Assembly: GCF_014695375.1 (NCBI RefSeq)
Contig: NZ_JACJOG010000040.1
Span: forward strand, 1-64,000
Direction: 5' to 3'
DNA length: 64,000 nucleotides
Source of the DNA: Coleofasciculus sp. FACHB-T130
GTDB taxonomy: Bacteria > Cyanobacteriota > Cyanobacteriia > Cyanobacteriales > FACHB-T130
Below, one piece after another: positions 24,761 to 31,724 of the stretch. Numbering within the stretch: the first letter of the stretch is position 1; every line of letters begins with the position of its first letter. The notes beneath the pieces are model-generated. The model saw only the letters and a program-made list of their open reading frames with translations. It was not told where the DNA came from and did no database searches. The translations under genes and the position numbers were made by a program.

Positions 24761-24817
24761 ATGCGGATGAAAGGACTTGAACCTTCACTTCTTGCGAAAC
24801 TAGAACCTAAATCTAGC
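24761..24817 (-). repeat. attR: element-borne 3' part of tRNA-Leu
   Basis: Right copy of the 57-bp direct repeat. It restores the 3' portion of the tRNA gene, from the anticodon stem to the acceptor end, so the tRNA stays functional after integration. Confidence 0.9.
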
Positions 24818-24843
24818 GCGTCTGCCAATTCCGCCACATCCGC
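24762..24843 (-). tRNA. tRNA-Leu(UAG)
   Basis: Read on the minus strand, the 82-nt gene folds as a class II tRNA. GCGGATG pairs with CATCCGC in the acceptor stem and A is the discriminator base. The anticodon stem CTAGA/TCTAG encloses TTTAGGT, giving anticodon UAG (reads CUA and other CUN codons). A long variable arm (TTTCGCAAGAAG) and the T-loop TTCAAGT follow. The CCA end is not encoded. The 3' 56 nt are part of the attR repeat, and the 5' 26 nt are host sequence. Confidence 0.93.
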
Positions 24844-24936
24844 TCATGGCGTTTACTATCATAGCAGAAACTCCCGCCATTATCAGCATTTTAAGAAATT
24901 TGTTCTTGCCCACCTTCTCAAAAGGGGTTGGGTGTT

Positions 24937-25719
24937 TTAGCCAGCAAGTAAGGATTCGGCACCATCAATCCACATTTCCGTCCCACTAATGAGGCTAGAG
25001 GCGTCTGAGGCTAAAAATAGCACCAGCTCGGCAACTTGCTCAGAGGAGCCAGGTTTACCATCCGTTAGCGGGATTTTTCCTGCCGGATACTCCACGGGTT
25101 CACGAGCTTGTTCCAAGCTCCGTCGTTCGGTGCTTTGGTCAATATTGGTTTCTATGGCACCCGGACAAATCACATTGACGCGGATGCGGTGTTTGGCTAG
25201 TTCTAGCGCCACCATTTTGGTGAATGCAACTTGAGCCGCTTTGGTGCAAGAATAGGCTGTCGCACCGCTGTTGCTGAACATCCGCGTACCATTGACGGAG
25301 GAGGTGATGATCACAGAACCGCCTTGTTTCTTGAGATGAGGCACGGCGTATTTAACAGTGAGGAAGGTGCCTCTCAGATTGACTTTAATCGTTTTGTCCC
25401 ACTCTTCAGGCTCTAGCTCTTCTATTGGTGCCCAAACGCCGTTAATTCCAGCATTCGCAAATACAATGTCGAGGCGTCCCCATTGATTTATGACTTGTTG
25501 CACCGCTTGTTGCATCTCCTCTGTTTCGGAGATGTCAGCGAGTACCGGGATGGCTTCTCCACCGGCTTGTTGGATTTGGGCAACGACTTCGTTGAGTTCG
25601 TCTTCAGTCCGTCCTAGGGCTGCGATTTTTGCACCTTCCTTCGCCAATAGCACTGCTGCTGCTTTGCCGATGCCCGAACCCGCACCTGTAATCAGTGCTA
25701 CTTTGTCACCAAGTTGCAT
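24937..25719 (-). CDS. Short-chain dehydrogenase/reductase
   Basis: A classical SDR of 260 residues. TGAGSGIGKA at 11-20 binds the dinucleotide, DI at 62-63 and NAGI at 89-92 are the usual cofactor contacts, and the active site is Ser at 140-141 with Y156-SCTK160. The C-terminal block SSEQVAELVLFLASDASSLI, followed by SGTEMWIDGA, is standard for FabG-like members. The absence of a basic residue in the first loop and the ALGRTEDEL stretch suggest NADP use, but this is weak. The substrate is unknown; it could be a sugar, lipid or secondary-metabolite ketone. It lies just outside the right end of the integrated element. Confidence 0.88.
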   Translation of the reverse strand: MQLGDKVALITGAGSGIGKAAAVLLAKEGAKIAALGRTEDELNEVVAQIQQAGGEAIPVLADISETEEMQQAVQQVINQWGRLDIVFANAGINGVWAPIEELEPEEWDKTIKVNLRGTFLTVKYAVPHLKKQGGSVIITSSVNGTRMFSNSGATAYSCTKAAQVAFTKMVALELAKHRIRVNVICPGAIETNIDQSTERRSLEQAREPVEYPAGKIPLTDGKPGSSEQVAELVLFLASDASSLISGTEMWIDGAESLLAG

Positions 25720-25873
25720 TGCCCCTCCTCTACTTTGACCTGTTTCCTATTGATGGTTGAACAAAGGAAGGGACACTACATCCGTCTTCTGGAAGACGTA
25801 GTTTGGAATCGTGCAAGGTGATAGGTAATTCCTTCCAGGCTTGGGGGCACGGCATTGCCGTGCCTCCACTGGC

Positions 25874-26158
25874 TTATGCTTCGACTTTGACGCCTTTCCA
25901 GAAGGCAATGTACCCTTCAATGTTCTTGGCGGCGTCCTTGGCTTGGGGATAGTACCAAGCTGCATCTTTGTTGACTTGCCCATCGACTTCGATGGAGTAA
26001 TAGCTGGCTTTGCCCTTCCAAGGACAGCTGGTGTGAGTGTCGCTATCTTTGAAATATTGCTGGTTGATAGCATCAGCGGGGAAGTAGTGGTTGCCTTCCA
26101 CGACTTCGGTGCGATCGCTTTGGGCTAAAACCGTACCATTCCAGATTGCTTTCGGCAT
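25874..26158 (-). CDS. DUF427 domain protein
   Basis: The 94-residue protein is a complete DUF427 domain: AIWNGTVLAQSDRTEVVEGN at the start, YFPADAIN, then the conserved SCPWKGKASYYSI block and AAWYYPQAKDAAKNIEGYIA with the final beta strand. The fold is a small beta barrel whose biochemical role is unsettled. It is single-gene, with a normal start and no membrane segment. Short ORFs on the opposite strand are shadows. Confidence 0.85.
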   Translation of the reverse strand: MPKAIWNGTVLAQSDRTEVVEGNHYFPADAINQQYFKDSDTHTSCPWKGKASYYSIEVDGQVNKDAAWYYPQAKDAAKNIEGYIAFWKGVKVEA

Positions 26159-26358
26159 GGGTTAATTTACTAATAGACTTTCCAAGTATCATTATGATTC
26201 GTAAAGCAGGCTCTCGTTAGCGCAACCAATTTCGGGCAGCAGTTTTGGATGCCCACAGCACTCTGAAACTCCCTTGCGGAGAATTCGGAATTTCTTCATT
26301 CATCCTTTTGATCCTGCGCGGATGCGCCGCTTTGCTAACATCCTTCATCCTTCGGAAG

Positions 26359-28512
26359 ATGCCCCAGTTTCATTCTCTCGAACAGGCACTCAAACATTTC
26401 TTTGGTTACGACAGCTTTCGCCTAGGGCAACGTCAGATTATTGAAGAAGCGCTACAAAACCAGGATTTGCTGGTTGTGATGCCTACAGGCGGAGGAAAAT
26501 CTTTGTGCTTTCAGCTACCTGCACTACTGAAATCTGGTTTAACCGTAGTAGTGTCGCCGTTGATTGCCTTGATGCAAGATCAAGTGGAAGCGTTGCGGGA
26601 TAACGGCATTGGCGCGACGTTTCTCAATAGTAGTCTCAGTTGGGGACAAGTGCGATCGCGCGAACAAGATATCCTCAATCGCCGCATCAAACTACTCTAC
26701 GTTGCCCCAGAAAGACTTTTGGGAGAAAAATTTTTGCCCTTTTTAGATTTGGTGCAACACCAAATTGGAATTCACTCGATTGCCATTGATGAAGCGCACT
26801 GCGTTTCTGAGTGGGGACATGATTTTCGCCCGGAATATCGGCAATTGCGACAATTACGCCAACGCTATCCGAATGTGCCCTTTTTAGCACTCACCGCCAC
26901 TGCTACCGATCGCGTCCGTCAAGATATTATCCAACAGCTGGCGCTCAGGCAACCCAGTATTCACATTGCTAGTTTTAATCGCCCCAATCTTTACTACGAA
27001 GTTCAGCCAAAAGAAAAACAAGCTTACTCCCAACTCTTAAAGCAAATTCGCACAACTGAAGGTTCCGGGATTATTTATTGCCTCAGTCGTCGCCGTGTAG
27101 ATGAAATTGCTTTTCGATTACAAAAAGATGGCATTTCAGCGCTACCTTATCATGCGGGGCTAGATGACGAAGAACGGACTTCCAATCAAACCCGCTTTAT
27201 TCGAGATGACGTGCGAGTAATGGTAGCAACGATTGCGTTTGGTATGGGAATTAATAAGCCAGATGTGCGTTTTGTCATTCATTACGACTTGCCGCGCAAT
27301 TTAGAAAGTTATTATCAAGAAGCCGGAAGGGCAGGAAGAGATGGAGAACCTGCGCGTTGTACTGTGTTTTTTGGCTATGGCGATTTGAAGACGATTGAGT
27401 ATATTATCGACCAAAAAACTGACCCGCAAGAGCAAAGAATTGCCCGTCAACAATTACGACAGGTAATTGATTATGCGGAAGGAACAGACTGTCGCCGCAC
27501 AATTCAATTGGGTTATTTTGGCGAACGTTTTGCGGGAAATTGTGGCAACTGCGATAACTGCCGTTTTCCTAAACCTGTGCAAGATTGGACAATTGAAGCG
27601 CAGAAATTTCTTTCTTGTGTCGCCAGATGCAAAGAAAGATACGGGATGAATTACATTATCGATGTGCTACGCGGCTCAAAAAATCAAAAGATTTCTCAGA
27701 ATGGGCATCAGGAACTTTCTACCTATGGCATCGGCACTGATAAAAGTGTAGAGGATTGGAAGATGTTAGGGCGATCGCTCTTGCATCAAGGACTTGTCGA
27801 TCAAACCACTGACGGTTATTCTGTCTTAAAGCTCAACGCTTTAAGCTGGGAAATCTTACGGCGTCAGCGTGAGGTGCAGATTGCCGTTCCGATTGTTACT
27901 GCAATTGATGAATCACCGCAAATGGCAGTAGAAGTAGAAATGCTCTATGAACAATTGCGCCAGCTTCGCAAACAACTCGCTGATGAGCAATCCGTGCCTC
28001 CCTACGTCGTCTTTGCGGATTCTACCCTAAAGCTGATGGCTCAGATGCAACCTCAAAGCTTACCGGAATTTGGCAAAATTTCCGGTGTTGGAGATTATAA
28101 ATTAGCTCAATACGGTGAGCGATTTGTTGCTGAAATCCAAACTTATTGTAAAGAACAAGGAATTTTGAAGTCCACTTCTGTTGCGGCAATTCCTCAAAAA
28201 AATCACCCTAGCTACACCCAGTTAGCGACGCTGGATTTGTATATGCAAGGTTTGAGCATTGAGGAAATTGCTCTAAAACGTAACTTGCGGATAGGCACTA
28301 TTTTAGATCATCTAGCGGAACTGATTTCGATGAATCAGCCTGTGGATTTAAACTCATTAGTGCCCCTAGAACGTCAAGAACCCATTTTAAAAGCAATTCA
28401 AGAGGTGGGTGCTACTTCACTCTCAAAGATTCGAGATTCTCTAGGGGAAATCTATACTTTTGATGAGATTCGACTGGTACGAGGGCTGTGGAAACGAGAG
28501 AACAAAGGTTAA
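26359..28512 (+). CDS. recQ: ATP-dependent DNA helicase RecQ
   Basis: RecQ unwinds DNA 3' to 5' during recombination and fork repair. From the ATG at 26359 the protein has 717 residues. Walker A is PTGGGKS at 42-48, the DEAH box is in IDEAHCVSEWGHDFRPEY, motif VI is YYQEAGRAGRDGEP, the zinc-binding domain is CRRTIQLGYFG with NCGNCDNC, and an RQC winged-helix part and an HRDC domain (LPEFGKISGVGDYKLAQYGE) follow. The last 120 residues resemble the helix-turn-helix extension of many bacterial RecQ. The frame is open for 38 codons upstream, but MPQFHSLEQAL is the usual N-terminus. Confidence 0.94.
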   Translation: MPQFHSLEQALKHFFGYDSFRLGQRQIIEEALQNQDLLVVMPTGGGKSLCFQLPALLKSGLTVVVSPLIALMQDQVEALRDNGIGATFLNSSLSWGQVRSREQDILNRRIKLLYVAPERLLGEKFLPFLDLVQHQIGIHSIAIDEAHCVSEWGHDFRPEYRQLRQLRQRYPNVPFLALTATATDRVRQDIIQQLALRQPSIHIASFNRPNLYYEVQPKEKQAYSQLLKQIRTTEGSGIIYCLSRRRVDEIAFRLQKDGISALPYHAGLDDEERTSNQTRFIRDDVRVMVATIAFGMGINKPDVRFVIHYDLPRNLESYYQEAGRAGRDGEPARCTVFFGYGDLKTIEYIIDQKTDPQEQRIARQQLRQVIDYAEGTDCRRTIQLGYFGERFAGNCGNCDNCRFPKPVQDWTIEAQKFLSCVARCKERYGMNYIIDVLRGSKNQKISQNGHQELSTYGIGTDKSVEDWKMLGRSLLHQGLVDQTTDGYSVLKLNALSWEILRRQREVQIAVPIVTAIDESPQMAVEVEMLYEQLRQLRKQLADEQSVPPYVVFADSTLKLMAQMQPQSLPEFGKISGVGDYKLAQYGERFVAEIQTYCKEQGILKSTSVAAIPQKNHPSYTQLATLDLYMQGLSIEEIALKRNLRIGTILDHLAELISMNQPVDLNSLVPLERQEPILKAIQEVGATSLSKIRDSLGEIYTFDEIRLVRGLWKRENKG

Positions 28513-28695
28513 TTTTTTAACGCAAAGGTACGCAAGGTAAGGGCTTACCTCTCGTTTCCTGAAGTGGTTAGCAAGCAAAAAATACTACTTTTGGCGTATG
28601 GTGCAATAGTAAATAATCTGTATAAAGGGATGTTGGTGTCGCCATAACACAAGGTAGTCTGTTACTCCCTGAAGCTCGTTGGGTTCTTCGACAAG

Positions 28696-28893
28696 ATGAA
28701 ACAAGAAAAGCGCTTCACTAGGAATGTTTGGGGCGTGCAGTTGCACTTCAAGCAAGCCATCAAATCACGTAAATACTTTGAAGCCGAATGCTGGCTCAAT
28801 CGGATGCAGCATTCGTCTGATAGTCAAGCATCGGTTAAGGAAGGCGACGCAACCGTTGAGCGTCTAAAATTTGTGGTTAAACGCTTTAGCTGA
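28696..28893 (+). CDS. Small hypothetical protein, 65 aa (has a degenerate copy at 29948)
   Basis: I do not recognise it. It is basic and helical: [20 protein letters not shown], then [20 protein letters not shown] and a polar end. What supports it is a second, broken copy 1.25 kb downstream with the same start ([13 protein letters not shown] versus [13 protein letters not shown]) and related codons throughout, on the other side of the LCIB-like gene. Similarity begins about 35 bp before the ATG, so the unit could also be a repeat that is only partly coding. No ribosome site is obvious. Confidence 0.35.
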   Translation: MKQEKRFTRNVWGVQLHFKQAIKSRKYFEAECWLNRMQHSSDSQASVKEGDATVERLKFVVKRFS

Positions 28894-29059
28894 GGGAGTT
28901 CGGAGGCTTTGCCAACCTTTGAAATGGCAAGGGCAAGAGCTTTCTCACTCATCTAGTGTTAAAACCAATAATATTGCCCGAATCCTCAAGGACGGGTGTG
29001 AAGTTAAGTTTAAGCTACGCAATGACGGATTTTGCAAGCTCTTTAGGAGAAGTTAAGAG

Positions 29060-29872
29060 ATGACCCATCACGTCAATCAGCTTGGCGAAACTATCCCCCA
29101 AACGCTCAATGGATATGACCCTAACGTGTTTCCAGCATTTCATGAAACGCTGCAAACTCACTTTCCAGGGGCACTTCCCATGAGCAAGTACATGAGAAAG
29201 ACTTTCCAAAGCTTGAGCTCCTACGGTTTTTGTGACGAAAACACGATGGGAATGATAGCAATTTGTCGGGATGAAGTCGCCGAACCCCTATTCATTGAAG
29301 TAATTCGATACTGGGGGAAAACTTTTAATTGTTGCAGCTTAGCCGGGTTCGTCATGATGGGGAAAACGGGGTTAGCCGCTGCGACTGACCATACCCCTAT
29401 CGTTGATGGTATCCGTCGTTTTACCTTCTATGCGATGCCCCATATCGCTATTTCTAGACATGGTGATATTGGTAAGGTTTATCGAGATGGTGTTCAAAAA
29501 GTTTCCCATGCTTGTGGAGCATTAGAAACAGTCGTCAAAGAATTGGCATCTGGTCATCTGAAACTAGAAATGGATATGCAGGATATTGAACAAACAATTA
29601 TCCGGCAGAAAATTCTTTCAGCCCTTACCTATGGGGACAAACCCGATTTGATAGAGATTACAAAGTTGGCATCTAAAATTATTTCCGACGATGTCGAAGC
29701 CCTCTTAAATATTCTCGATCGCTCTGTGTTTAACTACGCCGTCATGACCGGAATTCAAATTCATGGGCCTCTAGGCACCCACTGGATTTATCCACAAGAT
29801 TTTTATGTCGTCGGCTCTGATCTTCCTGCGGGCAAGGAAAAGATAGAAGCGTTTCAGCAGGCGCAAAATTAA
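29060..29872 (+). CDS. LCIB/C-type carbonic anhydrase domain protein
   Basis: The 270-residue protein matches the low-CO2-inducible LCIB/C family, a beta-carbonic-anhydrase-like group first known from green algae and diatoms and present in some bacteria. Features: FHETLQTHFPGALPMSKYM (28-45), IAICRDEV with C69 and D71, LAGFVMMGKTGLAAATDHTP, AMPHIAI with H128, HACGALE with C152, and the closing VMTGIQIHGP. C69, H128 and C152 fit the zinc ligands and D71 the gatekeeper pair with Arg. It would interconvert CO2 and bicarbonate in the cytoplasm. It stands alone between two copies of a small unknown ORF, away from carboxysome genes. Confidence 0.82.
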   Translation: MTHHVNQLGETIPQTLNGYDPNVFPAFHETLQTHFPGALPMSKYMRKTFQSLSSYGFCDENTMGMIAICRDEVAEPLFIEVIRYWGKTFNCCSLAGFVMMGKTGLAAATDHTPIVDGIRRFTFYAMPHIAISRHGDIGKVYRDGVQKVSHACGALETVVKELASGHLKLEMDMQDIEQTIIRQKILSALTYGDKPDLIEITKLASKIISDDVEALLNILDRSVFNYAVMTGIQIHGPLGTHWIYPQDFYVVGSDLPAGKEKIEAFQQAQN

Positions 29873-29947
29873 AAAGGTAATGACAACGCGATCGCCCTAA
29901 CAGAAAGTAATCTGTCACACCGCAAAGCCGTCAGTTTCTTCGACAAG

Positions 29948-30151
29948 ATGAAGCAAGAAAAGCGCTTCACGAGCGATGTTTGGAGTGGAAATTTACACAC
30001 AAGCGAGCCATGAAACACGTGCAAAAGAACAACTTCTCCAAAGCTGAACGATTACAGGAGCGCGTGCATCAATCAACAGAGACTCAAGCATAGGTTGAGG
30101 CGGTGTAGCCGTCGAGCGTCTGAGATTTAAATTGCAAGCTTTAGCTGAAGG
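29948..30151 (+). pseudogene. Degenerate copy of the 28696 small ORF
   Basis: The ATG at 29948 opens [14 protein letters not shown], clearly related to the start of the 28696 gene. A frameshift near 29985 moves the likeness to another phase (KRAMKHVQKNNFSKAERLQE versus [20 protein letters not shown]), and stops follow at about 30090 and 30110. The last shared block (CGTCGAGCGTCTGAGATTTAAATT versus GTTGAGCGTCTAAAATTTGTGG) is only at DNA level. No protein of useful length can be made. Confidence 0.6.
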
Positions 30152-30232
30152 AGTCAGGAGCCGAAAATCAAAATCCTTTTAGCTTTTGATTTTTATGCAT
30201 AGACGACACACGAACCACCAGTAAATTACATT

Positions 30233-31330
30233 ATGTCAAAAAATAATAAAAGTCAACGAGCAAAAGCAGTTCCACCAGCAAGAAGCCCCAAAAATGCAGA
30301 TGATAAGATGCCAGAACTGCCTGATACAACAAAATGGCAACCGAGAGAAGATAGGGTTGAAACACTTCAAAAATCTTTCCTCAAGCGTTGTATTGGTCTA
30401 GAAAAAGCCATTCGTCTTAGAGTTCAGTTAGAGAAGGAGATGAACATCGACAATTACGACTCTGGACCAGGTGTAGAGGATATTTTGCGTGAAGAGTTGC
30501 GCTACCTTCTTCCTAATCGATACTCTGTGCATTCAGGAGTAATTAATGACGGGCAGGGTAGAACCGCGGGAGACTGTGACATCATCATATTCAATGACCT
30601 ATGGTTTCCTGCAATTAAAGCAGGGGCAACACCAGAGTCAAGAAGAGTTCATTGTCCTATCGAGGGCGTTTACGCTATTTGCGAAGTCAAACAGTCTATT
30701 GACTATAAAGTGCTTGATGAAGCGATGGAGAAGCTTGTAGTCTGTAATAGACTTGATCGACCAAAGACAAATGCTAATCGTTTAGTAGAAAATTATGACC
30801 TTGACGGCTGCTTTCACGGATTAAAAAATCCTCTCTACTCAGCGATTATTGCAACATCTCTTAAAGAAGAAATTGAAATGAACAAAATTGTCGAGAGGTT
30901 CTTCGATATCAATAAAAAATTAAAAAGACTCGAAGTTGTTAGATGTTTGTGTATTTTAGGGCATGGTGCAGTGACTTGGCAGTTTGTAAATTCTGATGGT
31001 CATATAAAACCAGCTCTATTTATGAGGGAAGATATATTTGCTCCTATATTTCCTGCATACCATAAGGTTCCTAAAACGCCGTCCGCTCTCTATGCTTTAT
31101 TATCAAATCTTCTTTTACACTTGTACCAGTCTGTGCTAGCCGCAGAAGAGATAGCAGTAACTTATGGTTCCAAAGAATTGACCGGGATGTTCCCAACTTC
31201 ATCTGAGATAGCATTAGAACCCGACATTGAATGGATGGAAAAACTACAATGGGTGAAAAATGAAAATGGAAGTATCGCCTCTATTGAGAGAAAGCCTAAA
31301 AACCACAAGCGCAAACGAGGTTTCGGCTAG
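30233..31330 (+). CDS. DUF6602-type PD-(D/E)XK nuclease-like protein
   Basis: The core at residues 75-165 resembles the restriction-endonuclease fold: a helix with EDILREELRYLLP, then RYSVHSGVINDGQGRTAGDC, D116 in DCDIIIFND, and ICEVKQS with E151 and K153. Together these make the D-x(n)-E-x-K active site. This layout matches the DUF6602 family, which I recall as single-gene proteins in accessory regions. A Lys-rich N-terminal 25 residues and a basic C-terminal tail (KNHKRKRGFG) may bind DNA. Cleavage activity and target are unproven. It is monocistronic, just after the broken small ORF. Confidence 0.65.
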   Translation: MSKNNKSQRAKAVPPARSPKNADDKMPELPDTTKWQPREDRVETLQKSFLKRCIGLEKAIRLRVQLEKEMNIDNYDSGPGVEDILREELRYLLPNRYSVHSGVINDGQGRTAGDCDIIIFNDLWFPAIKAGATPESRRVHCPIEGVYAICEVKQSIDYKVLDEAMEKLVVCNRLDRPKTNANRLVENYDLDGCFHGLKNPLYSAIIATSLKEEIEMNKIVERFFDINKKLKRLEVVRCLCILGHGAVTWQFVNSDGHIKPALFMREDIFAPIFPAYHKVPKTPSALYALLSNLLLHLYQSVLAAEEIAVTYGSKELTGMFPTSSEIALEPDIEWMEKLQWVKNENGSIASIERKPKNHKRKRGFG

Positions 31331-31724
31331 TAATTCAATGTCCTTTAAACCAAATAGGAATGTAGCGAAACACGTCAAAGATTGAGCGAGCGCACTCTTT
31401 AACTGTGCTTGGGAAAGAAGCGCACTCTTTAACTATGGTTGGGAAAGAATACGATCGTTTCTCGTATCTAAAGTGAAGTATTGCCTTTTAAAAAATTTAT
31501 GGGTGTGCCTCTTTCAGTTTTTTTGGGCGCACGGATTCCCATTGTCTAAGAATATGCTATTAAATAGCAATAGTCAAGTATCAATTATTACAAATAATTA
31601 AATGCGATCGCTCTGCATAGATGGCATAGACACAATCAATTCTGTCCCTAAAACCTGTTATTGAAGCAACAGAGGAGTATTTTGGAAAAAGAGCTGATTA
31701 ACGATTGCATCGATTAATAAAGAT
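31331..31724. other. Intergenic region with a 30-bp tandem repeat
   Basis: Two copies of a 30-bp unit (CGCACTCTTTAACTGTGCTT plus GGGAAAGAAG) lie at 31391-31420 and 31421-31450, differing at 3 positions. Nothing else coding is visible. The second half, AT-rich with one HIP1 site near 31605, should contain the aas promoter. Confidence 0.6.

Larger units (their letters stand above)
15331..24817. mobile_element. Integrative element (satellite-like island) in tRNA-Leu(UAG)
   Basis: A 57-bp sequence at 15331-15387 recurs identically at 24761-24817, where it is the 3' part of tRNA-Leu(UAG). The unit is 9,430 bp (start to start). The DNA between is visibly more AT-rich than the flanks and I count only two HIP1 sites in it. 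A tyrosine integrase lies just inside the right end, the usual place for tRNA-targeting elements. Other genes are a ribbon-helix-helix protein, a VapE-type helicase, an HNH nuclease, a membrane protein, a CoiA-type zinc-finger protein and a small unknown. There are no virion structural genes. Helicase plus iterons suggest replication after excision; a satellite lifestyle is an inference. Confidence 0.9.

Noticed and set aside
15331-24817. Complete prophage
   Set aside because: No terminase, portal, capsid, tail or lysis gene was found among the ORFs, so an integrative island or satellite fits better.
28871-29056. Plus-strand ORF of 61 codons before the LCIB-like gene
   Set aside because: It overlaps the end of the 28696 ORF in another frame, has no ribosome site and no counterpart in the degenerate copy.
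31391-31450. CRISPR array
   Set aside because: Two adjoining copies with no spacers between them; no other regularly spaced repeats or cas genes are in the window.
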